Positions 1-9,046 of a stretch of 64,000 nucleotides of DNA are shown here, piece by piece (positions within the stretch are counted from its first letter, which is position 1; the number at the start of each line of letters is the position of its first letter). This DNA is from Accumulibacter sp. Its GTDB lineage: Bacteria > Pseudomonadota > Gammaproteobacteria > Burkholderiales > Rhodocyclaceae. The stretch is taken from NCBI GenBank assembly GCA_024235715.1, contig JACKLW010000005.1, positions 992,001 to 1,056,000 of the forward strand, written 5' to 3'. The notes under the pieces are model-generated. The model saw nothing but the letters and a program-made list of their open reading frames with translations. It had not been told where the DNA came from and searched no databases. The position numbers were made by a program, and so were the translations under genes.

Positions 1-740
1 CGCAGCGCATCGGCGTCACAACTGCCTGCGCCACCCCCGGCAGAGACGAAGCGTCGGCCGAGCAGGCGCATCTCGAACTGTGGCACGCCGGTCGCCGCAG
101 CCAACACCGACTGCTGCGGGCTGCCGTTCCAGACCACCGCGGCGACACCCGCGAGGCGCCGCACCGGCTCGCGCAGCGGACCGGCCGGCAACAGCCAGCC
201 GTTGCCGATGCCGCGCCCGTCGAAGACGACCAGTTCGGCCGCGCGCTGCAAGCGATAGTGCTGCAGGCCGTCGTCGGAAACGATCACGTCACAGTCGGGA
301 TGAGCGTCCAGCAACGCCAGTCCGGCGGCCGCGCGATCGCGACCGACAAAGACCGGTACGCCGCTGCGCCGGGCCAGCAGTACCGGCTCGTCACCAAGCA
401 GTGACGGGCTTGAGTCGACCAGGACCGGACGAACCCCTTCGCCGCTGCCGCCGTAGCCACGGCTGATGATCCCGGGTCGCCAGCCGGCTGCACGAAGGCG
501 GTGCACCAGCCACAGCACGAGCGGTGTCTTGCCACTCCCGCCGACGGTCAGATTTCCGACCACGATCACCGGCACAGGCAGTCGCCGCGCGCGTAGCACG
601 CCGCGGCGGTATAGCCAGCGACGCAGCAATGCCAGCATGCCGAACAGCCAGGACAGTGGTGCCAGTGGCCAGAGGGCGGGCGTCAGCCGCCTTTCGTACC
701 ACCGCCGGGGGAGACTCTGCGCGATGCCGCAAGCGGCCAT
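1..740 (-). CDS. lpxK: Tetraacyldisaccharide 4'-kinase, C-terminus cut by window edge
   Basis: LpxK phosphorylates the 4' position of the tetraacyldisaccharide-1-phosphate precursor of lipid A at the inner membrane. The frame is open from an ATG at 740 to the left edge, giving about 246 of the usual 330-340 residues. It has an N-terminal hydrophobic segment and the family P-loop in the form VVGNLTVGGSGKTPL, followed by the SRGYGG and SDDGLQ motifs typical of LpxK. Its ATG overlaps the exbD stop codon (TGATG), so translation is probably coupled. The exbB-exbD-lpxK order is common in betaproteobacteria. The C-terminus is not visible. Confidence 0.93.
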   Translation of the reverse strand, partial: MAACGIAQSLPRRWYERRLTPALWPLAPLSWLFGMLALLRRWLYRRGVLRARRLPVPVIVVGNLTVGGSGKTPLVLWLVHRLRAAGWRPGIISRGYGGSGEGVRPVLVDSSPSLLGDEPVLLARRSGVPVFVGRDRAAAGLALLDAHPDCDVIVSDDGLQHYRLQRAAELVVFDGRGIGNGWLLPAGPLREPVRRLAGVAAVVWNGSPQQSVLAAATGVPQFEMRLLGRRFVSAGGGAGSCDADAL

Positions 741-1156
741 CAGCGCGGCGATTGCGTGGCGAAGGAAATGCGTGGGTAGCCCGCGAGTTGCGCCGCCTGC
801 ATGACATCGATGACGCTCTGGTGTGTTGCCTTGGCGTCGGCATTGATGACCACCACCGGATCCTTGGCGTCGCCGACGGCTCGTCGCAGCGCTTGACTGA
901 TGGCCTCGACGCTGACTTCAGCGAGCGGCGTCTTGTTGATCAGCACCTGACCGGCAGGCGTCACCGTCACACTGACCTCTTCCGGCTGCTCCTTCTGCTT
1001 GCTGGCATCGGCCGTCGGCAGGTTGATCTCGAGCCCGGAGAACTTGGCGTAGGTGGTGGTCAGCATCAGAAAGATGATGATCACCAGCAGCACGTCGATG
1101 AAAGGAATCAGGTTGATTTCGGGGACGTCACTGACGCGACCACGTCGGAAGTTCAT
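740..1156 (-). CDS. exbD: Biopolymer transport protein ExbD/TolR family
   Basis: This is a 138-residue small subunit of a proton-driven ExbB/ExbD motor that energises outer-membrane or envelope processes. It has a short cytoplasmic N-terminus, a single membrane segment (about residues 12-32) containing the motif INLIPFIDVLLV with the conserved proton-carrying Asp, and a periplasmic domain. The ATG at 1156 is chosen because a GAGGAG ribosome site precedes it; an in-frame start further upstream would overlap exbB. It lies 10 bp after exbB and overlaps lpxK by one base. A complete separate tolQR pair lies at 27-28 kb, so this pair is a second motor, possibly TonB-linked or lipid A-linked. Confidence 0.93.
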   Translation of the reverse strand: MNFRRGRVSDVPEINLIPFIDVLLVIIIFLMLTTTYAKFSGLEINLPTADASKQKEQPEEVSVTVTPAGQVLINKTPLAEVSVEAISQALRRAVGDAKDPVVVINADAKATHQSVIDVMQAAQLAGYPRISFATQSPR

Positions 1157-1166
1157 TGCCGGCTCC

Positions 1167-1775
1167 TCAGGACTTGCGCTCGCCATGCAGAACCTCGACC
1201 AGACGCACCGCCTGTTGCTGCATCTCGATGACGAAGCTGGAGACCAGCGCACGAAAATGGCGCCAGAAGATCATGCTCGGAATGGCGATCAACAGTCCGA
1301 AGCCGGTGTTATAGAGGGCCACCGAAATCCCGTGTGCCAGCTGCATCGGGTTGCTGCCGCTGGGCGTCTGCGAACCGAAGATCTCGATCATGCCGACGAC
1401 GGTGCCGAAGAGACCCATCAGGGGGCTGATCGAGGCGATGGTGCCGAGCGTGGTGAGGTAGCGTTCGAGGTCGTGCGAAACGACGCTGCCGGCTTCCTCG
1501 ATCGACTCCTTCATGATCTCGCGCGAGCTGCCCTCGTTGCGCAAGCCGGCCGCCAGCACCCGACCGAGCGGCGAGTGCGCCTCGAGATCGGCAACCATTG
1601 CCGTGGTCGCACCCCTTTGCCGGAATTCCGCGACCACCCGCTGCAGCAGCCCGGGCGGAACGACTTTGCTGCTGCGCAGCGCCACCAGGCGCTCGATGAT
1701 CAGCGCGACGGCAAGAACCGACGCCAGCAGCAAGGGCCAGATCGGCCAACCAGCAGCCTGAACGATGGAAAGCAC
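1167..1775 (-). CDS. exbB: ExbB/TolQ/MotA proton channel family protein
   Basis: This 202-residue polytopic inner-membrane protein is the large subunit that pairs with ExbD. Hydrophobic segments lie near residues 10-28, 105-130 and 150-172. The conserved stretch SPLMGLFGTVVGMI in the second helix is diagnostic of ExbB/TolQ/MotA channels. It is the first gene of an apparent exbB-exbD-lpxK operon, with 10 bp between exbB and exbD. It diverges from xseA across a 352-bp intergenic region that should hold its promoter. Confidence 0.92.
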   Translation of the reverse strand: MLSIVQAAGWPIWPLLLASVLAVALIIERLVALRSSKVVPPGLLQRVVAEFRQRGATTAMVADLEAHSPLGRVLAAGLRNEGSSREIMKESIEEAGSVVSHDLERYLTTLGTIASISPLMGLFGTVVGMIEIFGSQTPSGSNPMQLAHGISVALYNTGFGLLIAIPSMIFWRHFRALVSSFVIEMQQQAVRLVEVLHGERKS

Positions 1776-2127
1776 GGTGCACCCCAGAAGATTTTCAAGG
1801 GGAGAACTTTAGCCTGCGCAAGCATTTGCGGCAAGTACCGCCGCGAACGCCGACGTGTTCGCGGCGCCGCCGGGAGGCGCTGCGGGAAACGCCGGAAGTG
1901 CACAGGATCTGTGGATAAAACAGCCTGCAAGCTGTTGGCAGAATGCCCAAGTCGATGGCCGGCCAGCGCTTTTCTGTGCTGCCTGCCGGGCAGGCAGCAA
2001 ACAGGCTCTCGACAACGCGGCGACTGCACAGCGGACGGCAGGCAGATTCCTGGACGCTGGCGAGCCCAGTCAGCGCTGGCAGCAAGCGCAGCCGACCTTG
2101 CCCGGCGCACGCATGTAGAATTCGCGG
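1776..2127. other. Intergenic region between divergent exbB and xseA
   Basis: This stretch of 352 bp separates exbB (minus) from xseA (plus) and presumably carries promoters for both. Frames crossing it lack family resemblance and look like noise. I could not identify a convincing -35/-10 pair, operator or RNA structure by eye. Confidence 0.5.
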
Positions 2128-3537
2128 ATGCCTGAAACCGTATCCGCCAGCGCCGGCTTTGCCGCGCCCACGCCGGTCATCCCGGTGTCAATGCTCAATC
2201 GCCTTGCCCGCGAGCGACTCGAATCGGCCTTTCCCCTGTGCTGGGTCACCGGCGAGGTTTCCAACCTCAGCCGCGCGCCTTCCGGACACCTCTACTTTTC
2301 GCTCAAGGACGCCGCCGCACAGGTGCGCTGTGTGATGTTCCGCAGCCGCGCCCAAGTTCTCGGCTGGCGGCTCGAGAACGGCCAGCATGTAGAGGCACGG
2401 GTCCTGGTCACGCTCTACGAAGCACGTGGCGACTTCCAGCTCAACGTCGAAGCCGTCAGGCGCGCCGGCATCGGCAACCTCTACGAGCAGTTCCTCCAGC
2501 TCAGGGAAAGACTCGAACGCGAAGGTCTCTTCGCCAGTGCTGGCAAGCGCGCCCTGCCCGCATTCCCGCGCCGCATCGGCGTCGTCACCTCGCCGCAGGC
2601 GGCAGCCCTGCGCGACGTCCTGAGCACCCTCGGCCGCCGCGCCCCGCAGGTCAGCATCGTCCTTTACCCGACGCCGGTGCAGGGCGAAGGCGCTGGCGCG
2701 CAGATTGCCGACGCCATTCGCCGCGCCGGCGAGCGCGGCGAATGCGAGCTGCTGATCGTCTGTCGCGGCGGCGGCAGCATGGAAGACCTTTGGGCGTTCA
2801 ACGACGAGCGCGTGGCGCGGGCGATCCGCGCCTGCCCGCTGCCGGTGGTCTGCGGCGTCGGCCATGAAACCGATTTCACCATCGCCGACTTTGCCGCCGA
2901 TCAGCGCGCACCGACGCCGACCGCGGCCGCCGAACTCGCCGCCCCCGAGCGGGCCGCCTTGCTTGCCCGTCTGGCGCTCGCCGAGGCCGCCCTGCGTCGC
3001 CAGGTCGAGCAGCTTTGCGAGCAGCGTGGCCAGCAGCTCGACTGGCTGGCGCGCCAACTGCAACACCCCGCGCAGTACCTGGCCCGGCACCGCGAACGCC
3101 TGCACAAGCTGCAAGGCCAGCTCGCCGCCGCCCTGCTGCAGGCCAGCGGACATGCACGCGGCGAACTGATGCGCCTCAACCATCGCCTGCTGCTCAACCG
3201 CCCCGATCCGGCACGCCATGCCGGCCGGCTGGCGGCGCTGGCACCGCGCCTGCAAGGTGCCTGGCATGACACACAGCAGCGCCGGCGCGGCGACCTCGAC
3301 GTCCTGCATACCGCGCTGTCACACCTCAATCCACAGGCGGTCCTCGCCCGCGGTTACAGCGTCGTCAGCAACAGCCGCGGACAGATCGTTCGCAACAGTC
3401 GAACACTGGAACCAAGCGACGGAATCGCTGTCTTGTTGCACCGTGGGCGCGTCGAGGCCGCAGTCACCGCCGTCTTCGATGACGACGATGACCCCTTCGC
3501 GGGGGGCGCCATTGCCAGTGCAGCACGCCACGAATAG
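2128..3537 (+). CDS. xseA: Exodeoxyribonuclease VII large subunit
   Basis: XseA is the catalytic large subunit of exonuclease VII, which degrades single-stranded DNA with XseB in repair and recombination. The 469-residue protein has an N-terminal OB-fold (about residues 20-125, with WVTGEVSN and [10 protein letters not shown]), the nuclease domain with [15 protein letters not shown] and the [15 protein letters not shown] motif, and [26 protein letters not shown] divided over the start of the long coiled-coil tail. Length matches the family (about 450). No strong ribosome site is visible before the ATG at 2128, but the protein aligns naturally from there. No xseB is seen nearby. Confidence 0.96.
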   Translation: MPETVSASAGFAAPTPVIPVSMLNRLARERLESAFPLCWVTGEVSNLSRAPSGHLYFSLKDAAAQVRCVMFRSRAQVLGWRLENGQHVEARVLVTLYEARGDFQLNVEAVRRAGIGNLYEQFLQLRERLEREGLFASAGKRALPAFPRRIGVVTSPQAAALRDVLSTLGRRAPQVSIVLYPTPVQGEGAGAQIADAIRRAGERGECELLIVCRGGGSMEDLWAFNDERVARAIRACPLPVVCGVGHETDFTIADFAADQRAPTPTAAAELAAPERAALLARLALAEAALRRQVEQLCEQRGQQLDWLARQLQHPAQYLARHRERLHKLQGQLAAALLQASGHARGELMRLNHRLLLNRPDPARHAGRLAALAPRLQGAWHDTQQRRRGDLDVLHTALSHLNPQAVLARGYSVVSNSRGQIVRNSRTLEPSDGIAVLLHRGRVEAAVTAVFDDDDDPFAGGAIASAARHE

Positions 3538-3628
3538 AATCCAGGAGTCCACCGAGCAGCAGAACGAGTTCACAGCGGCCAGTCGCCGCGATCCATTTCA
3601 CCCGATAACAACCTTACGGAGAACCATC

Positions 3629-4216
3629 ATGGAACATCAGCTGCCGCAACTGCCCTTTGCCATCGACGCTCTGGCGCCGCACATGTCGAAGGAGACCCTC
3701 GAATACCATTACGGCAAGCACCATCAGGCCTACGTCACCAACCTCAACAACCTGATCAAGGGAACCGAGTACGAAGCGCTCGACCTCGAAGCGATCGTCA
3801 GGAAGGCGCCCGCCGGCGGCATCTACAACAACTCCGCGCAGGTCTGGAACCACAGCTTCTTCTGGAACTGCCTGAAGCCCGCTGGAGGCGGCGCACCGAG
3901 TGGCGCGCTGGCAGCGGCAATCGATGCCAGGTGGGGCTCCTTCGCCGAATTCGGCAAGGCTTTCCAGGCTTCGGCCGTCGGCAACTTCGGCTCGGGCTGG
4001 ACCTGGCTGGTCAAGAAGAGCGACGGCTCGGTAGACATCGTCAATATGGGTGCGGCCGGCACGCCCCTGACCACCGCTGACAAGGCGCTGCTGTGCATCG
4101 ACGTCTGGGAGCATGCCTACTACATCGACTACCGCAACCTGCGTCCGAAGTTCGTCGAGACCTTCCTCGGCCAACTCGCGAACTGGAGCTTTGCCGAGCA
4201 GAATTTCGCCGGCTGA
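3629..4216 (+). CDS. sodB: Superoxide dismutase, iron type
   Basis: The 195-residue enzyme converts superoxide to oxygen and hydrogen peroxide in the cytoplasm. Metal ligands are visible as His27 (EYHYGKHH), His75 (VWNHSFFW), Asp158 and His162 ([10 protein letters not shown]). Gln71 in the NNSAQVW segment and the overall pattern favour the Fe-dependent over the Mn-dependent group. The ATG at 3629 follows an ACGGAG ribosome site. It lies 91 bp downstream of xseA and is likely transcribed on its own. Confidence 0.96.
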   Translation: MEHQLPQLPFAIDALAPHMSKETLEYHYGKHHQAYVTNLNNLIKGTEYEALDLEAIVRKAPAGGIYNNSAQVWNHSFFWNCLKPAGGGAPSGALAAAIDARWGSFAEFGKAFQASAVGNFGSGWTWLVKKSDGSVDIVNMGAAGTPLTTADKALLCIDVWEHAYYIDYRNLRPKFVETFLGQLANWSFAEQNFAG

Positions 4217-4256
4217 GCTACGGCGGCGGCCGCCATTGACTTCACCGCCGGGGGAC

Positions 4257-5669
4257 TCAAGACCCCGCTATTGTTGATGAATGCCCTTGCTTGCCGGACT
4301 CTCGCACGGCGTGCGGGGCGAGCGGCAGGCTGAGCGTCACTTCGAGGCCGCCACCCGGCCGATTTCGCGCGCGCACCTGGCCGCCGTGCGCGGCGACTGC
4401 GCGCCTGGCAATTGCCAGGCCGAGCCCGTAACCGATCGCACCCTGGTTGTTGTCGGCGCGGTAGAAAGGCTCGAAGATCGCCTCGAGATCGGCTTCGCGC
4501 ACACCGGGACCGCGGTCCGCGACCAGCACCTCGAAGGTCCCGGCCCCCGCCCCGGGCAGGCAGCGCGCCTGCACCTCGACCGCAGTGCCGGGCGCAGTGT
4601 ATTTCGCTGCGTTGCGAACGACGTTTTCGACGGCACGATAGAGCAACTCGCCCTGCACCGTGGCCGTCACCTCGCCTGCGCCGCTGAAATGGACGCTGCG
4701 CTCGCTGGCTTCGGCCTCGAAACCGGCGTCGTCGGCAATGCTGGCGACCATCTCCATCAGATCGATGGTCACTGCCGCTGCCGCGGGCGTGCCGGCCTCG
4801 AGCCGGGACAGGGTCAGCAACTCGCCGACCAGTTCATCGAGGCGAACCGACTCGCGCTCGATACGTTCGAGGGTCATTTCGAGTTTTTCCGGGTTCTGCC
4901 GCGCCAGCCCGATGGCGGCGTGCAGCCTCGCCAGCGGCGATCGCAACTCGTGCGAGACATCGTGCAGCAAGCGCTTCTGGCTGTGGATCTGCGCCTGCAA
5001 CTGCTGCGCCATGCGGTCGAAATCGCGTCCAAGATCGGCCAGTTCGTCGCGCCGCTGGCCCATCGCAGGCTGCACCCGCGTCTCCAGCCGCCCGTCCGAG
5101 ACGGCCCGGAAAGCGCCGCGCAGACTGCGGATCGGCTTGGCCACATACCACGCCAGAGCCGCACTCGAAGCGAGACTGGCGAGCAGGCCGACGATGATCG
5201 GCAGCGCCGGCGAGGGACGTTCACGGCCTGGCCTGCGGCCGCGCCCGGCCGGCCGCTCGGAGCGCGCGAAGAGCGTATAGCTCTGGCCGTTGGCGGCGAC
5301 CACGCGGCGCGCGCCGGACATCGGCCCGCGGCGGAAGTCGCCCGCGATCAGGGCCGCGCGCAGGTCCGCAGGGATCTCGCGGCCGAAGAGCTCGCGACCG
5401 CCGTCGTCGACGATGAACAGCTGCGCATTGCCTGGCGCCTCGGCCCATTCGCGCAGCACCTCGCGCATCATCTGCGGACCGCCGCGACGCAGGAAGACCT
5501 CGGCTGCGTCGAGCATCACTACCGCCCGCGGGCCGCCCGGCAAGGCCGGCACGGCCTCGGACTCGTTCGCCGCCTGACGATGCAGCCAGACGATGCTGCC
5601 GACGCCGACGCCGGCCAGCAGCAGCGCCAGCCAGAACACGAAGAAGAACTTCCAGAACAGGCGTCCCAT
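4257..5669 (-). CDS. Sensor histidine kinase, CpxA-like
   Basis: This 470-residue inner-membrane kinase has an N-terminal membrane helix (residues 5-29), a periplasmic sensing segment of about 125 residues, and a second helix (residues 155-176). A HAMP linker follows, then a HisKA domain with the phospho-acceptor His240 in HDVSHELRSPLARL, and a HATPase_c domain with the N-box NVVRNAAKYT and G-boxes DRGPGV and GYGLGLAIARR. The ATG at 5669 sits 2 bp after the stop of the response regulator, so the two are co-transcribed. Divergent arrangement with a Spy/CpxP-like gene supports a Cpx-type envelope-stress role; the actual signal is inferred. Confidence 0.9.
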   Translation of the reverse strand: MGRLFWKFFFVFWLALLLAGVGVGSIVWLHRQAANESEAVPALPGGPRAVVMLDAAEVFLRRGGPQMMREVLREWAEAPGNAQLFIVDDGGRELFGREIPADLRAALIAGDFRRGPMSGARRVVAANGQSYTLFARSERPAGRGRRPGRERPSPALPIIVGLLASLASSAALAWYVAKPIRSLRGAFRAVSDGRLETRVQPAMGQRRDELADLGRDFDRMAQQLQAQIHSQKRLLHDVSHELRSPLARLHAAIGLARQNPEKLEMTLERIERESVRLDELVGELLTLSRLEAGTPAAAAVTIDLMEMVASIADDAGFEAEASERSVHFSGAGEVTATVQGELLYRAVENVVRNAAKYTAPGTAVEVQARCLPGAGAGTFEVLVADRGPGVREADLEAIFEPFYRADNNQGAIGYGLGLAIARRAVAAHGGQVRARNRPGGGLEVTLSLPLAPHAVRESGKQGHSSTIAGS

Positions 5670-5671
5670 GA

Positions 5672-6361
5672 TCAGGCCTTGACGAATTGATAGCCCTGAC
5701 CACGAACGGTCTGGATCCACGACTCGCCGTCCGCGCACGCGCCAAGCTTCTGGCGAATGCTGCTCACGTGCACGTCGATGCTGCGGTCAAACCGCGCCAG
5801 CGGGCGTCCCATGGCCAGTTCCGAAAGATCGCTCTTGCTGACCACCCGGCCGGCGTGACGGGCCAAGACTTCGAGGATGTTGTATTCGGTGCTGGTCAGT
5901 TCGAGCGGCTGCCCGTGCCATAGCGCGCTGCGCCGCTGCGGCCACATGCTCAGCGGTCCGACGACGATCGGCCCGTCCGACGCTCCCCCGGCGGCGCCGC
6001 CCGCCACGCGACGCAGAATCGCCCGCAGACGCGCGACGAGCTCGCGCGGCGAACAGGGTTTGGGCACGTAGTCGTCGGCGCCCAGTTCGAGCCCGATGAT
6101 GCGGTCGATATCGTCGCCGCGCGCGGTCAGCATCAACACCGGCATGCGACTGCCGGCGCGTATCTGGCGCAGCGCTTCGACCCCGTTGAGCCGCGGCATG
6201 GTCACGTCGAGCACGGCGATGGCAAAACGCCCGCTGAGCGCCTCGCGCACGCCGCTTTCCCCATCATGCACCGCCTCGGCTTCGAAGCCCTCCTGTTCGA
6301 GGTACTCGCGCAGCATCGAGGCAAGCTCGACATCGTCATCGACCAGCAATACTCGGTTCAT
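5672..6361 (-). CDS. Response regulator, OmpR/CpxR family
   Basis: The 229-residue protein has a receiver domain (residues 1-115) with acidic residues DDD at 8-10, the phospho-acceptor Asp52 in VLDVTMPRLNG, and Lys101 in the VPKPCSPRELVARLRA segment. A winged-helix DNA-binding domain (about 130-228) ends in VRGQGYQFVKA. It is followed 2 bp later by its cognate kinase. Its promoter region is shared with the divergent spy-like gene and contains repeated TTTAC (GTAAA on the other strand) boxes that match the known CpxR half-site, which suggests autoregulation. Confidence 0.93.
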   Translation of the reverse strand: MNRVLLVDDDVELASMLREYLEQEGFEAEAVHDGESGVREALSGRFAIAVLDVTMPRLNGVEALRQIRAGSRMPVLMLTARGDDIDRIIGLELGADDYVPKPCSPRELVARLRAILRRVAGGAAGGASDGPIVVGPLSMWPQRRSALWHGQPLELTSTEYNILEVLARHAGRVVSKSDLSELAMGRPLARFDRSIDVHVSSIRQKLGACADGESWIQTVRGQGYQFVKA

Positions 6362-6419
6362 GGCGGCAGTCCTTTCAGCAGCGCTGATATTAAACTTCCG
6401 GCGCGCGCAAACACGAGTC

Positions 6420-6517
6420 TTTACCGCCCTTTACCGGCTTTAACACCGGCTGGCGAGCATCACGGCGCGGCACGTCGCCGTTTTACACGCCTTTACCGAC
6501 GGTTAACCGCGCTTTAC
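6420..6517. promoter_or_regulatory. Array of CpxR-like boxes (GTAAA direct repeats)
   Basis: Seven TTTAC/TTAAC pentamers occur in two clusters between the divergent regulator and spy-like genes. The first cluster has pentamers starting at 6420, 6430 and 6440 (exact 10-bp period). The second has pentamers at 6482, 6492, 6503 and 6513. Read on the minus strand these are GTAAA-N5-GTAAA, the consensus described for CpxR in enterobacteria. The 62-bp offset between clusters suggests one site per divergent promoter. Binding by the adjacent regulator is inferred. Confidence 0.75.
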
Positions 6518-6597
6518 GGCCGGCTGCGCGAAAGTTCGCTCACCAGACGGGGCCAGCAATTCCCGGCCGGACCAAACCAACCATCAAGGAGTCAACG

Positions 6598-7098
6598 ATG
6601 AACACATTCAAGCGCACCCTCGCGGTTTTTCTTGCCACCAGCAGCATTGCCCTGGCCCTCCCGCCGGCCGCCCACGCAGGCCCGATGGCGGGCGGCGGGA
6701 TGGACGGTGGCTGCCAGGGGCACGGAGCGATGCGTGGCCAGCGCGACGGTCTGCCGCCGATGATGAAGGACCTCAAGCTGAGCCCGGAACAGGAGACCAG
6801 AATCAGCGAACTGCGCAAGCAGGACAGCGCGCTGCTCAGCGAGAAATACGAGAGCATGCGCGACAGCCGCAGGCAACTGCGCGAGATGCAGAAAAAGGGT
6901 GACTACGACGAAGCGCAGGTCAAGGCGCTGACCGAGAAAGGCGCCCTGGCGATGGCCGAAATGGCACAGCTGCGTGCCCGCCAGCATCACCAGATGATGG
7001 AGATCCTCACCCCGGAGCAACGCACGCAGTTCGAAGAGCAGCGCGAACGGATGGCGCAGCGCTGGGAGAGGAAGCGTGGCGGCCGGCCGCCGGCCTGA
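6598..7098 (+). CDS. Spy/CpxP family periplasmic stress protein
   Basis: The 166-residue secreted protein has a signal peptide (about residues 1-26, ending in AHA) and a Gly/Met-rich mature start. It then has helical Spy/CpxP-type sequence with two LTxxQ-like motifs, LSPEQ (about residue 60) and LTPEQ (about residue 137). CpxP proteins bind the Cpx kinase and dampen signalling, while Spy is a periplasmic chaperone; sequence alone does not separate the two. The ATG at 6598 follows an AAGGAG site. Divergence from the kinase/regulator operon across the GTAAA boxes matches the enterobacterial cpxP-cpxRA layout. Confidence 0.88.
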   Translation: MNTFKRTLAVFLATSSIALALPPAAHAGPMAGGGMDGGCQGHGAMRGQRDGLPPMMKDLKLSPEQETRISELRKQDSALLSEKYESMRDSRRQLREMQKKGDYDEAQVKALTEKGALAMAEMAQLRARQHHQMMEILTPEQRTQFEEQRERMAQRWERKRGGRPPA

Positions 7099-7125
7099 TG
7101 CTGCCGGTCCGTACATAGCCGCCCC

Positions 7126-7164
7126 GTGGCCGAGCCGCGCGCCTCTTGCGCGCGGCTCGGCCAC
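7126..7164. terminator. Perfect 17-bp hairpin between convergent genes
   Basis: Bases 7126-7142 and 7148-7164 are perfect reverse complements (arm GTGGCCGAGCCGCGCGC) around a 5-nt loop CTCTT. The hairpin sits between the stop of the spy-like gene and the stop of leuA, where transcription converges. No U-tract follows on either side, so it may slow polymerase or stabilise 3' ends in both directions rather than act as a classical intrinsic terminator. Confidence 0.6.
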
Positions 7165-8873
7165 TACGCCGCTCGTTGCTGAGACCCTCGCGGCGCACTG
7201 GACTCCAGACGGTTGATGCCGTTGACTACCGCGCGGATCGAAGCGGTGACGATGTTGGCATCTATCCCGGCGCCGAATGACTCGTTCCCGCCACCAGCCG
7301 ACGGCGCGACCTCGATGAAAGCGCAGGCCCTGGCGTTGCCGCCCTCGCCGCTGGGGCTCATCGCACGCTCCTCGTAGCTGCGCACCTGGACGTCGATAGC
7401 GACGCGGTGGAATGCATTGACCGCCGCGTCGATCGGGCCATTACCGGCGCCTGTGAGTACCTGCGGCACACCATCGATGTCGACATCGATGCGTATTCCC
7501 TGGGCATTGCCACCGCTGCCGTGCTCGAACAAATGGTGGTCACGGTAACGTACCGGCGTTACGCGGTCGAGATAGGTCGCCGAAAACAGCTGCCAGATGG
7601 CGGCGGCGCTCATTTCGCCACCGTGCGCGTCGACGTGCTGCTGGACGACGCCCGAGAACTCGACCTGCAGGCGACGCGGCATGACCACGCCGTACTCGGT
7701 TTCGAGCAGGTAGGCGATGCCGCCCTTGCCCGACTGGCTATTGACACGTATCACCGAGTCGTAGCTGCGGCCGACGTCGGCCGGGTCGATCGGCAGGTAG
7801 GGCACGTTCCAGAAGCCATCGCTCTGCCCGACGGCAAAGCCCTTCTTGATCGCATCCTGATGCGAGCCGGAGAACGCCGTGAACACCAGGTCGCCGACAT
7901 AGGGATGGCGTGGGTGGATCGGCAACTGGCTGCAATGCTCGAACGTGCGTGCGACGGCGTTGATGTCCGAGAAGTCGAGGCCCGGCGCGACGCCCTGGGT
8001 GTACAGGTTGAGCGCCAGTGTCACGAGATCGACGTTGCCGGTCCGCTCGCCGTTGCCGAAGAGGCAGCCCTCGACGCGCTCTGCACCGGCCATCAAGCCG
8101 AGTTCGGCGGCGGCGACGGCGGTGCCGCGATCGTTGTGCGGATGCAGGCTGATGATCACGCTGTCACGTCGCGCGAGGTGGCGGTGCATCCACTCGATCT
8201 GGTCGGCATAGATGTTCGGCGTCGCCACCTCGACCGTCGTCGGCAGGTTGAGAATCACCTTGTTGTCAGGCGTCGCGCCCCAGGCCGCGCTCACCGCATC
8301 GCACACTTCGAGCGCGAAATCGAGTTCGGTTGCGGTAAAGGTCTCCGGACTGTACTCGAGCACCCATTCGGTTTCCCGCGCTTCCTCGGCCAGCTGCCTG
8401 ATCAATTTGACGGCCGAGACCGCCATGTCGACCACCTCTGCGCGGCTCATGTTGAAAACGCTGTCGCGGAAAGGCTTCGAGGTCGCGTTATAGACATGCA
8501 CGATTGCCCGGCGGGCGCCCTTGAGCGAGGCCATGGTGCGCCGGACGAGGTGCTCGCGCGCCTGCGTCAGCACCTCGATGCTGACGTCGTCGGGAATGTG
8601 ATGGCCCTCGATGAGCTTGCGAACGAAGTCGAAATCCGTTTGCGAAGCCGAAGGGAAGGCCACTTCGATCTCCTTGAAGCCTATCGCGCAGAGCGTGCGG
8701 AACATGCGCATCTTGCGCTCGACGTTCATCGGCTCGAAGAGCGACTGGTTGCCGTCGCGCAGGTCGGTGCTCATCCACGTCGGCGGCTTGCCGATGGTGC
8801 GACTCGGCCAGCGCCGGTCGGCGAGATCGACCGGCGGGAACGAACGGTATTTGGTGGCAGGGTTGGTCAACAT
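7164..8873 (-). CDS. leuA: 2-isopropylmalate synthase
   Basis: LeuA condenses acetyl-CoA with 2-oxoisovalerate in the first committed step of leucine synthesis. The 569-residue protein is of the longer leuA form (about 560 residues). It opens with a short lead, then the catalytic TIM barrel with [15 protein letters not shown], the metal-binding [11 protein letters not shown] segment and [13 protein letters not shown]-terminal leucine-sensing dimer domain ends near SAPRGSQ. The ATG at 8873 follows an AGAGGAG ribosome site; an upstream in-frame ATG lacks one. It diverges from an Lrp/AsnC-type regulator that may control it. Confidence 0.96.
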   Translation of the reverse strand: MLTNPATKYRSFPPVDLADRRWPSRTIGKPPTWMSTDLRDGNQSLFEPMNVERKMRMFRTLCAIGFKEIEVAFPSASQTDFDFVRKLIEGHHIPDDVSIEVLTQAREHLVRRTMASLKGARRAIVHVYNATSKPFRDSVFNMSRAEVVDMAVSAVKLIRQLAEEARETEWVLEYSPETFTATELDFALEVCDAVSAAWGATPDNKVILNLPTTVEVATPNIYADQIEWMHRHLARRDSVIISLHPHNDRGTAVAAAELGLMAGAERVEGCLFGNGERTGNVDLVTLALNLYTQGVAPGLDFSDINAVARTFEHCSQLPIHPRHPYVGDLVFTAFSGSHQDAIKKGFAVGQSDGFWNVPYLPIDPADVGRSYDSVIRVNSQSGKGGIAYLLETEYGVVMPRRLQVEFSGVVQQHVDAHGGEMSAAAIWQLFSATYLDRVTPVRYRDHHLFEHGSGGNAQGIRIDVDIDGVPQVLTGAGNGPIDAAVNAFHRVAIDVQVRSYEERAMSPSGEGGNARACAFIEVAPSAGGGNESFGAGIDANIVTASIRAVVNGINRLESSAPRGSQQRAA

Positions 8874-8976
8874 GGCGGCAGCTCCTCTAGGTTCTCTTGA
8901 TCGATTCGACGAGAAACATGGTAAGCAAAAGACGCCGGCAGGTGCTTGCGTTCTTCCCTTGAAAACCAGGATATGA

Positions 8977-8991
8977 CGCAATATAATTGCG
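8977..8991. promoter_or_regulatory. 15-bp palindrome, candidate Lrp-type operator
   Basis: The perfect palindrome CGCAAT-ATA-ATTGCG lies in the AT-rich stretch between divergent leuA and the Lrp-family gene. A second short palindrome, TTGCGCAA, overlaps it at 8987-8994. Lrp/AsnC proteins commonly autoregulate from AT-centred dyads of this size, so this is a reasonable operator candidate. No experimental evidence is available here. Confidence 0.45.
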
Positions 8992-9046
8992 CAAACTTAT
9001 TGCAGAACGCTTTTATATTGCCCACTCAAGAACAAGGTGCAATTTC

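Noticed and set aside
4281-5690. Long plus-strand open frame opposite the histidine kinase
   Set aside because: It mirrors the kinase codons in a high-GC genome, has no motifs and no ribosome site. The minus-strand kinase domains are unambiguous.
8874-8986. Leucine-rich leader peptide attenuator ahead of leuA
   Set aside because: The minus-strand leader codes no run of leucine codons and no terminator/antiterminator pair is visible.
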